A stretch of 8,962 bases of DNA from an uncultured Bacilli bacterium (GCA_947628725.1 CANRAQ010000041.1:1-8962); one strand, 5' to 3'; positions 1-7,500 are shown, counted from the stretch's first letter. Program-made: numbers and translations. Notes: generated by a model not told the origin, from the sequence alone.

Positions 1-56
1 CTTCTCCTATCATCCACTACCATAATATCAAAAAAAAAAAAATGCAAGTATTTTTT
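1..56 (-). repeat. Promoter/RBS repeat, copy 1 (head of the next pilin-like gene)
   Basis: This 56-bp segment matches 1608-1663 at 53 of 56 positions (differences at 12, 14 and 50). The other copy lies directly upstream of the prepilin-like gene. Read on the minus strand it holds CTTGCA, a run of 13 T, GATATTATGG, and an AGGAGAAG ribosome binding site whose last base is at position 1. In copy 2 the start codon follows this site by 9 bases, so by analogy a second gene should start about 10 bases beyond the left edge. I infer a tandem array of related genes. The next gene itself is not visible. Confidence 0.8.
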
Positions 57-85
57 TCAAAAATTTTTAAATTCTTGCATTTTTT
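30..85 (-). terminator. Intrinsic terminator of the prepilin-like gene, fused to the next promoter
   Basis: Read on the minus strand, AAAAAATGCAAG (85 to 74) can pair with CTTGCATTTTTT (48 to 37), a 12-bp stem closing a 25-nt AT-rich loop. Seven further T follow (36 to 30). The stem starts on the last two bases of the gene's TAA stop codon. The same CTTGCA plus T run also forms the -35 and spacer region of the repeated promoter segment, so terminator and promoter share DNA. Stem GC content is low, so efficiency is uncertain. Confidence 0.6.
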
Positions 86-1598
86 AATTTAATGGAGCAA
101 TGACAATGCGGAATGAATAGCCATCGTAGCTACTATTACCATTGTAGGTGCTGAAGCCGAACACGCCCGCACTGGCAGCAAAGTTGTAGTCACCACCACG
201 ACCGAACCAAGGGAAACTAGAATAAACAAAGTACGCATAATCTCCATACCATCCTACTGTCTCACCTAGCGCATGTCCTTTGCATTCATTATCTTTATCT
301 GTATTTGTACATGCATCGTAAGAATCTACTGTATATTTATCATAATATTTTGTATTATTTACAAACCATGTTGTATCAAAACCCGAACTACCTGGTGTGT
401 CATTGTAGTTACCCATTACTCTTTCCCATGCTCCTCCACTCATATCATATATTCCATATATTGTTCCTGTTGTACTTGCTCCTGTTCCTTTTAATTCTAC
501 ATCATATATGTATTGTGGATTTGTTCTAGAAGATTGACTTGGTGTTCCATTACTACTTCCTGTTACATATGAACTTGATTTATTTTGATATATTTCTTTA
601 TCTGCTCCTTGATATGCTGGATTTCCATATTTTCCATATTTACTTTGAGAGAGATATGCTACTGCTCCCCACTCTCTATTTTTCATCATATGGCTATCAC
701 CTAATATAAGTGTATTAAACTTTGTGGCTGTATCAAATTGATTACTTATAGTTTGATATCTCAATGATGACACATTTGGTAGTATATATGGGTCTTGATT
801 AGCATTATCACAATTAGTAGTGCTCGCAGTTTTATAACATGCACTATTTTTATCTGCACTTGTTTCAAATTTTCCTACCCATATCCCACTTAGTTCATAT
901 TCTCCAAATGTAAATGCGGGATGTACTGTATAACCATCTGTTGCGCTTGTTCCTTTTCCACTTATAAAGTTTACTGATATCTCTTGTTCTTTCTCTCCCA
1001 TTTTATATTCATATCTTGGTATCCATACAAACATTGCTTTTACATCTGTTTCTAAGTTAAGTTTATCCCCTTCTTGTTTCTTCTTTCCACTATCTGTTAA
1101 TATTACTGCATTTGCCCAATTATATTTTTCATAGTCATACCACTCTTCTGATATATCTGCTATAACCCATGAGTTATCTTTATATAGTACTGGTGTTAAT
1201 CCTGATAATTCTGGAGTGTTTGCTCCACTATTATCTTTATACTCTTTATTATTTTTACAATATCCTAATCTAGAATCTACTACCATTCCTTTATTTAGTT
1301 TTATATCTCCTGTACATGGTCTTTCTCCATTTACTTCTATTTTTATTTCTTTATCATCACATACTATATTTCCATCTATATTTACCTTACATGTACTTGG
1401 ATTTAAACTTCCTTCTATATTTTCTTTTAATATAGTTTGTTCTACTGCAGTTAAATATAAATCTTTACTTATTTCTCTTGATTTTTCTTTTGTATCTCTT
1501 ATTATATTTATTATTATTGGTACTGCTATTAAGGCTATTATGGCTAGTATTACTATTACTGCTAAAAGTTCTATTAATGTGAATGCTTTTTTATTCAT
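84..1598 (-). CDS. Type IV prepilin-like protein with C-terminal FGE/C-type-lectin-like domain
   Basis: A 504-residue surface or pilus protein. The N-terminus is a class III prepilin signal: short basic leader MNKKA, predicted cleavage A5|F6, FTLIE with the +5 glutamate (E10), then a hydrophobic helix to about residue 33. Residues 34-120 are pilin-like and contain four cysteines (70, 80, 95, 114). From about 185 to the end the sequence resembles the formylglycine-generating-enzyme/sulfatase-modifying fold: VWIPRYEY, GIWVGKFE, HMMKNREWGAVAYL, IYDMSGGAWERVMGNY and a terminal RGGDY...AGVFGF...YSFRIVI. The catalytic-type cysteine near the end (GFRC in true FGE) is absent, so a binding role is more likely than catalysis. 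It is much longer than an ordinary major pilin (about 150 residues), suggesting a tip or minor pilin. The RBS AGGAGAAG lies 9 bases before the ATG. The last 40 codons differ in base composition from the rest. No pilus assembly genes are in the window, and the ligand is unknown. Confidence 0.85.
   Translation of the reverse strand: MNKKAFTLIELLAVIVILAIIALIAVPIIINIIRDTKEKSREISKDLYLTAVEQTILKENIEGSLNPSTCKVNIDGNIVCDDKEIKIEVNGERPCTGDIKLNKGMVVDSRLGYCKNNKEYKDNSGANTPELSGLTPVLYKDNSWVIADISEEWYDYEKYNWANAVILTDSGKKKQEGDKLNLETDVKAMFVWIPRYEYKMGEKEQEISVNFISGKGTSATDGYTVHPAFTFGEYELSGIWVGKFETSADKNSACYKTASTTNCDNANQDPYILPNVSSLRYQTISNQFDTATKFNTLILGDSHMMKNREWGAVAYLSQSKYGKYGNPAYQGADKEIYQNKSSSYVTGSSNGTPSQSSRTNPQYIYDVELKGTGASTTGTIYGIYDMSGGAWERVMGNYNDTPGSSGFDTTWFVNNTKYYDKYTVDSYDACTNTDKDNECKGHALGETVGWYGDYAYFVYSSFPWFGRGGDYNFAASAGVFGFSTYNGNSSYDGYSFRIVIAPLN
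87..212 (-). other. Candidate hypervariable region of the pilin C-terminal domain
   Basis: The segment encodes about residues 463-504. Positions 121-240 contain 58 G+C in 120 (48%), against 34 in 120 (28%) at 481-600 of the same gene. Of the 32 codons from F465 to F496, 29 end in C or T, including GAC TAC AAC, AGC ACC TAC AAT and AGC TAC GAT. These are the codons expected when template AAC/AAT codons are randomised at adenine. The peptide layout (RGG, short variable stretch, AGVF-F, variable stretch, SFR) matches known variable regions of diversity-generating retroelement targets. Gene conversion among tandem paralogues would leave a similar patch. No template repeat or reverse transcriptase is in this window, so the assignment is inference. 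Confidence 0.45.
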
Positions 1599-1607
1599 AT
1601 ATATCTA

Positions 1608-1663
1608 CTTCTCCTATCGTTCACTACCATAATATCAAAAAAAAAAAAATGCAAGTGTTTTTT
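1608..1663 (-). repeat. Promoter/RBS repeat, copy 2, upstream of the prepilin-like gene
   Basis: This is the second copy of the segment at 1-56, offset by exactly 1607 bp with no indels, including an identical 13-base A/T run (1637-1649 here, 30-42 there). Unlike copy 1, it has no TGCAAG partner upstream, so it cannot form the terminator hairpin. The histidine kinase upstream has its own terminator instead. Retention of the CTTGCA-T13-GATATTATGG block without the hairpin argues for a promoter role. Confidence 0.85.
1626..1654 (-). promoter_or_regulatory. Candidate promoter of the prepilin-like gene with a T13 spacer tract
   Basis: A -35-like TTGCAT (1654-1649) is followed by 12 more T and then GATATTATGGT. 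Two -10 readings are possible: TATTAT (1634-1629) with a short 14-nt spacer, or TATGGT (1631-1626) with a 17-nt spacer. The spacer is nearly all one homopolymer, so loss or gain of bases by slippage would change promoter strength. Which -10 is used cannot be decided from sequence. Confidence 0.45.
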
Positions 1664-1692
1664 GAAATTTTATTAAAATTTTATAAAAGCAC

Positions 1693-1724
1693 AAAAAAAA
1701 TATCTATTTAACTGTTATAAATAG
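1693..1724 (-). terminator. Intrinsic terminator of the histidine kinase gene
   Basis: On the minus strand CTATTTA (1724-1718) pairs with TAAATAG (1710-1704) around a 7-nt loop. ATA and a run of eight T (1700-1693) follow. The kinase stop codon TAA (1710-1708) lies inside the 3' arm of the stem. The stem is AT-rich, but geometry and T-tract are typical. Confidence 0.65.
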
Positions 1725-2940
1725 GTATTTTTATTTCGGTTTTAGTTCCTGTATTTATTTCTGATTCATATTTTAATGATCCATGGTGTGCCTCTATTAT
1801 TTCATAAATTAATGATACACCTAAACCACTACCTCTAGCCTTAGTAGTAAAAAATGGTGTTCTAATTCTTTCTAATGTTTGTTTATCCATTCCTATTCCA
1901 TTATCATCTATGATTAATATACATTTATTCTTTTTTACCTTAGTAATTATCTCTATTACCCCTATTTTTCCTTTCGGTATAGCTTCAATGCTATTTTTTA
2001 TTAAATTCATTATAACTTGACTAAGTCTATTATAATCTCCATTTATATATATTTCATCATCTACTAAAGATAATTTTACATTAATATTATTTTCTTTTAA
2101 AAGTGGATCCATTTTTTCTATTGTTTCTTCTATTAACATATTAAAATCCATTATATCTAAATCTAAACTATTTTTATTTATAAGTAAGAAGTCTTGTAAA
2201 AGTGATAATAATCTTTCTATCTCTGATTTAATTATAGGTATAAACTTTTCTACTTGTTTACTATCTTTTACATTTAACATATCTAAATAACCTTTACATA
2301 CTGCAATTGGATTTTTAATTTCATGTGTAATTTTAAAAAGTGATAATCTTATTTGCTTTTCTTTTTGTAATTCTTTGAAAGTAAGATGTCCTTTTAATAT
2401 ATTTTCACCTTGCATATACATTATACAGAATATAACTGTCATAAATACATAACTAATTATTATTAATACTGTTTTATACATATCAAAATTACTATAATTA
2501 AATTTATATACCCATATTAAATATATAATACTACTAATAAATATAAAGATTTTTGTAAATAATGAATTTGATAAATTAAATTTTCTTTTGAATGCGTATA
2601 TTAATAATGATATTAAATATGTTAAAGATAGAAAATCTATATAATTAAAGTAATTTCTATAGCAAAGTATTATTAGAAATCCTATTACATTTGCAAGTAC
2701 ATAATAATCCATTAAATATGCGAATGCAGTAATTGAATTTAGTACCAATATAGATACTAATTTTGTTTTATCTATACCAAATTTATACACTAAGAAAAAT
2801 GATGTAATAATAGCTAAATTAAGATATATTCCCTTAGCTTTGTCATCCATATTCTTATTTGTAGATAAATATAATTGATATATCAATATAGGAAAGTATA
2901 ATAATATAACATCTAAAAATACAATTTGAAACAAATCCAT
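1708..2940 (-). CDS. Membrane-bound sensor histidine kinase (KinB-like layout)
   Basis: A 410-residue two-component sensor kinase. About six or seven hydrophobic segments fill residues 1-177 with no large extracellular domain, so the signal is probably sensed within or at the membrane. The cytoplasmic part has the H-box FKITHEIKNP with phospho-acceptor H206, the N-box NLIKNSIEAI (N312, N316), the G1 box DDNGIGMD (345-352), the F-box TPFFTTK (361-367) and the G2 box GSGLG (370-374). All catalytic motifs look intact. Length and topology resemble KinB-type sporulation kinases of Bacillus, but many orphan kinases share this plan, so no symbol is given. No response regulator is adjacent. GGTGATG precedes the ATG by 2 bases, or GGTGA by 4. 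Spo0A-box-like heptamers lie just upstream, which would fit autoregulation by a sporulation phosphorelay. Confidence 0.9.
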   Translation of the reverse strand: MDLFQIVFLDVILLYFPILIYQLYLSTNKNMDDKAKGIYLNLAIITSFFLVYKFGIDKTKLVSILVLNSITAFAYLMDYYVLANVIGFLIILCYRNYFNYIDFLSLTYLISLLIYAFKRKFNLSNSLFTKIFIFISSIIYLIWVYKFNYSNFDMYKTVLIIISYVFMTVIFCIMYMQGENILKGHLTFKELQKEKQIRLSLFKITHEIKNPIAVCKGYLDMLNVKDSKQVEKFIPIIKSEIERLLSLLQDFLLINKNSLDLDIMDFNMLIEETIEKMDPLLKENNINVKLSLVDDEIYINGDYNRLSQVIMNLIKNSIEAIPKGKIGVIEIITKVKKNKCILIIDDNGIGMDKQTLERIRTPFFTTKARGSGLGVSLIYEIIEAHHGSLKYESEINTGTKTEIKIPIYNS

Positions 2941-2960
2941 AACATCACCAATATAATGAT

Positions 2961-2989
2961 ACTATATTTTTTTGTCGATAAATGTCGAA
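2961..2989 (-). promoter_or_regulatory. Histidine kinase promoter overlapping Spo0A-box-like heptamers
   Basis: The plus strand reads TGTCGAT (2973-2979) and TGTCGAA (2983-2989), two copies of the Spo0A-box pattern TGNCGAA with start points 10 bp apart; the second is exact and the first has 6 of 7. On the minus strand the second box supplies a -35-like TCGACA (2988-2983), 16 nt from TATAGT (2966-2961). This gives a leader of about 14 nt that still contains the GGTGA ribosome binding site. An alternative pairing, TCGACA (2978-2973) with TATATT (2955-2950), would start transcription beyond the ribosome binding site and is less likely. Spo0A itself is not in the window, so binding is inferred from the motif. 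Confidence 0.45.
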
Positions 2990-2994
2990 AAATG

Positions 2995-3019
2995 AAAAAA
3001 AGTGACGAAATATCACTTT
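2995..3019 (-). terminator. Intrinsic terminator of the EIIB-like gene
   Basis: On the minus strand AAAGTGA (3019-3013) pairs with TCACTTT (3005-2999) around the loop TATTTCG. Four more T follow (2998-2995). The TGA stop codon of the EIIB-like gene is part of the 5' arm. This separates the small gene from the histidine kinase, which has its own promoter signals downstream. Confidence 0.6.
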
Positions 3020-3324
3020 AACTCATTAATATACTTCTTTAATTGTTTAGCATCTTTACCTAAAATAATTTTTAATTGATTTTCAATTTCTACTATTCCT
3101 TGGGCTCCCATTTTTTGAATTCCTTCTTTATTGGCCTTTGAAACATCATTTAAATTAACTATAAATCTAGATTTATTAAATTGATAATCTATGATATTAT
3201 TTTTTCCTCCTAGTAGCATTATAAGTTTATTTGCCTCTAATTTAAAATCTTTTTTCTTCGATCTAACAATTGCAACTGCAATTATTAAACAAATTAAAAT
3301 TATTATTAAATATCTTATTTCCAC
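3013..3324 (-). CDS. Membrane-anchored PTS EIIB-like protein lacking the active cysteine
   Basis: A protein of 103 residues if started at the GTG at 3324-3322. That codon has AGGTG (3335-3331) at a good distance, whereas the upstream GTG at 3333-3331 is part of the ribosome binding site itself. Residues 4-20 form one transmembrane helix, followed by a basic RSKKK stretch, so the domain should face the cytoplasm. Residues 28-102 follow the glucose-family PTS EIIB fold: LMLLGGKNNI, then a strand with SR at 52-53, then KMGAQGIVEIENQLKIILG. In true EIIB the strand reads roughly D-A-C-I-T-R-L-R and the cysteine is phosphorylated. Ungapped alignment puts N50 at that cysteine. It therefore cannot carry phosphate in the usual way and is probably structural or regulatory. 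No EIIC or EIIA gene is nearby. The function is unknown. Confidence 0.7.
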   Translation of the reverse strand: MEIRYLIIILICLIIAVAIVRSKKKDFKLEANKLIMLLGGKNNIIDYQFNKSRFIVNLNDVSKANKEGIQKMGAQGIVEIENQLKIILGKDAKQLKKYINELK

Positions 3325-3340
3325 ATTTATCACCTATTTA

Positions 3341-3369
3341 ATTATACTATATTTTAAAAAAAATTAAAA
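3341..3369 (-). promoter_or_regulatory. Candidate promoter of the EIIB-like gene
   Basis: A consensus -10 TATAAT (3346-3341) is overlapped upstream by TATAGT (3351-3346). The best -35 for the first is the weak TTTTAA (3369-3364) at 17 nt. Transcription would begin close to the AGGTG ribosome binding site, so the leader is very short. The second -10 reading would leave a few bases more. Confidence 0.4.
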
Positions 3370-3393
3370 CTACTATATGTTTTATTGTATAAA
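3364..3393 (+). promoter_or_regulatory. Candidate promoter of the rodA-like gene
   Basis: TTAAAA (3364-3369) is spaced 18 nt from TATAAA (3388-3393). This would give a leader of about 28 nt containing the GGTGG ribosome binding site (3420-3424, 4 nt before the ATG). It overlaps the divergent EIIB-like promoter on the other strand. The elements are weak matches in AT-rich DNA, so this is a best guess. Confidence 0.3.
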
Positions 3394-3428
3394 TTCTAAA
3401 AAAAGTGTAAGATAATAATGGTGGTTAA

Positions 3429-4556
3429 ATGAAAACTATATCCAAATTTAAAGTAGATATTTTTATTTTATTATGCCTATTGTTATTTGCAGCTATAAGT
3501 ATTATTACTGTAGGTAGTGCGGAAAGATTACTTCCTGATAGTAACAATTTAGTTATAAGGCAAATAATTTGGTATATAATTGGAATAATACTCATACTTA
3601 TAATTATGTTTATTGGCAATGATTTTTTGCTCAAAAATGCATGGATTTTATATATAATTGGAATAATATCTTTAATTTTAGTATTATTTTTCGGTGCCAC
3701 TATAAATGATGCAAGATGTTGGTTTAAAATTAAAGGTATAGGTAATGTTCAACCTAGTGAATTTATGAAAATTATACTGATAATAGTGCTCGCTAGAATG
3801 ATTAACGATTTTAATAAAAAATATAATAGTCCAACAGTATTTCAAGAATTTAAATTTTTACTTAAAGTAATATTAGTTGTAGGAATACCTTCTATATTAA
3901 CATTTTTAGAGCCTGATACAGGTGTAGTATTAATATATTTATTAATAACATTTGTAATGTTATTTGTTTCTGGTATTAGATATAGATGGTTTATAATAGT
4001 AATTAGTTTATTCGTAGGATTAGTAGGAACTATATTAGGATTATATATATTTAATAATAATTTATTTATTAAAATATTTGGATCATCTTTCTTTTTAAGA
4101 ATAGATAGATTATTAGATTGGAAAAGTGGTAGCGGTTATCAACTAGAAAATGGTATCACATCTATTGGTAGTGGCGGACTAACTGGATATGGGCTAAATA
4201 ATACACCAATATATTTTCCAGAACCTCAAACAGACTTCATTTTTGCAGTATTTTCAAATAACTTTGGATTCATAGGTTCACTACTACTTATAGGACTTAT
4301 AACATTTTTCGATTTAAGATTAGTTAAAATAGCAGTTGAAAGTCAAAAAAATATAAATAAATATATGATAAGTGGTATTATAGGTATGCTTATATATCAA
4401 CAATTTCAGAATATAGGTATGACTATTGGTATTTTACCTATAACAGGTATTACATTACCATTTATAAGTTATGGTGGATCTAGTCTTTTAAGTTATATGA
4501 TAATGGCTGGAATAATATTAAATATAACCAATGAAGCAATAAAATATAGAAACTAA
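3429..4556 (+). CDS. rodA: RodA/FtsW/SpoVE-family peptidoglycan polymerase (RodA-like)
   Basis: A 375-residue polytopic membrane protein of the SEDS family, which polymerises lipid II into glycan strands together with a class B penicillin-binding protein. About ten hydrophobic segments are visible, the usual topology and length for RodA. Family signatures are intact: ARCWFKIKGIGNVQPSE (95-111) with the conserved glutamate E111, LEPDTGVV (160-167), FPEPQTDFIFAV (263-274) with the conserved aspartate D269 thought to be catalytic, and ILPITGITLPFISYGGSSLL (335-354). The ITGITLPFISYGG and EPDTG forms are closer to RodA than FtsW. SpoVE, or one of several RodA paralogues, remains possible because neighbours do not discriminate. 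It is the only plus-strand gene here. It is divergent from the EIIB-like gene and converges on ileS through a shared terminator. GGTGG lies 4 nt before the ATG. Confidence 0.88.
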   Translation: MKTISKFKVDIFILLCLLLFAAISIITVGSAERLLPDSNNLVIRQIIWYIIGIILILIIMFIGNDFLLKNAWILYIIGIISLILVLFFGATINDARCWFKIKGIGNVQPSEFMKIILIIVLARMINDFNKKYNSPTVFQEFKFLLKVILVVGIPSILTFLEPDTGVVLIYLLITFVMLFVSGIRYRWFIIVISLFVGLVGTILGLYIFNNNLFIKIFGSSFFLRIDRLLDWKSGSGYQLENGITSIGSGGLTGYGLNNTPIYFPEPQTDFIFAVFSNNFGFIGSLLLIGLITFFDLRLVKIAVESQKNINKYMISGIIGMLIYQQFQNIGMTIGILPITGITLPFISYGGSSLLSYMIMAGIILNITNEAIKYRN

Positions 4557-4582
4557 AAAGATAACAATTTCGTTATCTTTTT
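4555..4582. terminator. Bidirectional terminator between rodA and ileS
   Basis: AAAAAGATAAC (4555-4565) and GTTATCTTTTT (4572-4582) form a perfect 11-bp stem with the 6-nt loop AATTTC. Each strand presents a T run on its 3' side, so it can stop transcripts from both converging genes. It begins inside the rodA TAA codon and ends one base before the ileS stop codon, so the two genes are separated by little more than this hairpin. Confidence 0.8.
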
Positions 4583-4583
4583 C

Positions 4584-7500
4584 TTATATTTTTTCAATCT
4601 TTATATAAGTTTTATGATCATTGATGTCTACTTCTTCAGGTAGATTATTTTCTTTAATTAATTCTACTGAAAGTGTTTCATTTTTTATAAAGTCTTCAAA
4701 CTTATCTATTGCATCGTTTACATCCTCATCTGCATCATAATATAGTTTGATTCTATCTACTATATTTAATTGTGTAGTCTTTCTTAAGTTTTGTACTTTA
4801 GATACAAGTTCACGAGCAAGACCTTCTAATATCAAATCTCTTGTAAGTTCAGTATTTAGAATAATAAACTTATTATTTTCCATACCTACATTAAATCCTT
4901 CTTTAGATTCTATTCTTATGTCGACCATTTCTTTATTAATTTCTAATTTATCACCACAAAAATCTACTTCTATAGGTTGTTCATTTATTAATAATTTTAT
5001 ATTTTCATCAGAAAGTGTTGATAAAAGTTGTTGATAATCTTTCATTTTTGGTCCGAACATTGATCCACAGACTTTAAAATTTGGTTTTACTGTAAAGTTC
5101 ATATATTCTGATAAGTCATTTACAAATGTAACCTTTTTTACATTTAACTCTTCAGATATTAAATTAACTAAATCACCTAATATATTTTTATATTTACCAT
5201 CTATTAAGCATTCACTTATTGGTTGACGAACTTTAATTTTAGTCTCTTCTCTTACATATCTTCCTGTTGAAATTAAATCTCTAACTAAATCCATTTTTTC
5301 TTCGATTTTTTCATTTATTAGTGACTCATCATATTTAGGGAAATCTTCTAAATGAACAGAATCTTTTTTAGTTAATTTTTTATAAATTTCTTCAGTTGTA
5401 AATGGAATTATTGGTGCGCATAATTTACATAATCCTATAAGTACTTCATAAGTAGTTTTGTAAACTGCTTTTTTAGAGTTGTCAAGTTCACTACTCCAAA
5501 ATCTATTTCTATTTCTTCTAATATACCAATTTGATAAATCATCTGATACAAATGTAGTTATACGCTTAACAACTTCATTTAAATCATATTTATCATAATA
5601 TAAAGTACAATCCTTTAAAAGTTTATTATATTTAGATATTAACCATTTATCTATTTCTTCTCTATCCTCATATTTTACATTACATTCATCTATTTTAATT
5701 CCATCAGTATTGGCATACATTTGGAAAAATGAATAAGTATTTTTTAATGGATTAAAGAATTTTGAATGTACTTCTTTTAATCCTTCTTCATCAAATTTAA
5801 GTGGTGTCCATGTTGGTGAAACATATGCCAAATACCATCTTACTGTATCTGCTCCATACTTTTCAATTATTGTAAATGGTTCAACTGCATTACCCTTACT
5901 CTTATGCATTTTATGACCATATTTATCAAGTAATAATTCATTTACTAATACATTTTTATATGGACTTTTTCCAGTTACAAATGTTCCTATTACTATTAAT
6001 GAATAGAACCATCCTCTAGTTTGATCTATTCCCTCTGCTATAAAATCTGCAGGATATTGTGATTCCCATAGTTCCTTATTTTCAAATGGATAATGGTATT
6101 GACTAAATGGCATTGAACCTGAATCAAACCAACAATCTATAACTTCTGGAACTCTAGCCATATTTTTACCACATTTTTCGCATTTAATATGTATATCATC
6201 TACATATGGTCTATGTAAATCTATTGTCTTTGGATCTATCTTTTCTATAGCTTTAGTTGCTAATTCATCACGAGAACCTATCATTTCCATATGACCACAT
6301 TCACATCTCCAAAGTGGAAGAGGTGTACCCCAATATCTATTTCTTGATATTGCCCAATCGTTCATATTTTCAAGCCAATTACCAAATCTTTTTTCACCTA
6401 CATAAGAAGGATACCAATTAATCTTTTTATTTTCTTCTATTATTTTATCTTTTAATTTAGTAACTTCTAAATAATAACTTGGTCTAGAATAATATACAAG
6501 AGGTGAATCACATCTCCAACAATGTGGATAATCATGTTTTATTTTTTGTTTTTTGAATAGTTTATCATTTTCTTTTAACCATTTGATTACCTCTAGATCA
6601 GCATCAAATATATTCATACCCTTCCATAATCCATCAGTATAAGTTGCATCTTCACCAACTGGATTAACATAAGGTAATTTATATTTTTTACCTACTTTAG
6701 AGTCGTCCTCACCAAAAGCAGGTGCGATATGAACTATACCTGTACCATCAGACATAGTTACATAATTATCACATGTTACAAAGAATGCTTTTCCTTTAAT
6801 ATCTATACTTGGAATTAATTGTTCATATTCGACATATTCTAAATCTTTTCCTTTATATGTTTCAATTATTTTGCATTCATCACCTAATACTTGATTTACA
6901 AGTGCTTTTGCCAATATAAATTTATATCCCATTGATTCTACTTTAACATACTCTTCATCAGGATTTACACATAGGGCTACATTGGAAATAAGTGTCCATG
7001 GTGTTGTTGTCCATACTAAAAAGTATGCATCTTCTTTACACAATTTAAATGGAACAATTACTGTATTAGCATCAATTTCCTTATATCCTTGAGCAACTTC
7101 GTGTGATGCAAGTCCTGTACCACATCTTGGGCACCATGGCATTATTTTTACACCTTCGTAAAATAATTGTTCATCAAAGAATTTTTTTAATATCCACCAT
7201 TCAGTTTCAATATAATTATTATCGTATGTTATATATCTATTATCTAAATCGATAAATTGACCCATTTCATCCGTTAATTTTCTAAATGCGGCTTCATTAT
7301 CCCATACTGTTTCTTTACAAAGTTTATTAAATTCCTTAATTCCATATTTTTCAATATCAGTTTTACCAGTAAAACCTAATTTTTTTTCTACTGCTACTTC
7401 TACTGGTAACCCATGTGTATCCCATCCAACTTTTCTAAGTACACGGTTACCTTTCATTGTTTGATATTTACAAAATGTATCCTTTAAAAACTTTGAAACC

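Noticed and set aside
84..1598. True formylglycine-generating enzyme (sulfatase maturation)
   Set aside because: It has a prepilin leader and lacks the late catalytic-type cysteine. No sulfatase gene is nearby.
1216..1632. Open frame on the plus strand opposite the prepilin gene (and similar ones at 273-529)
   Set aside because: Rich in S, F, I and C from reading AT-rich coding DNA in antisense, with no ribosome binding site or recognisable domain. The minus-strand gene has clear family motifs.
3425..3700. Minus-strand open frame inside rodA
   Set aside because: It lies wholly within the convincingly coding rodA gene, has no supporting start signal, and has the composition of an antisense shadow.
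4747..5034. Plus-strand open frame inside ileS
   Set aside because: It is antisense to the conserved C-terminal part of ileS, with no start signal and no recognisable family.
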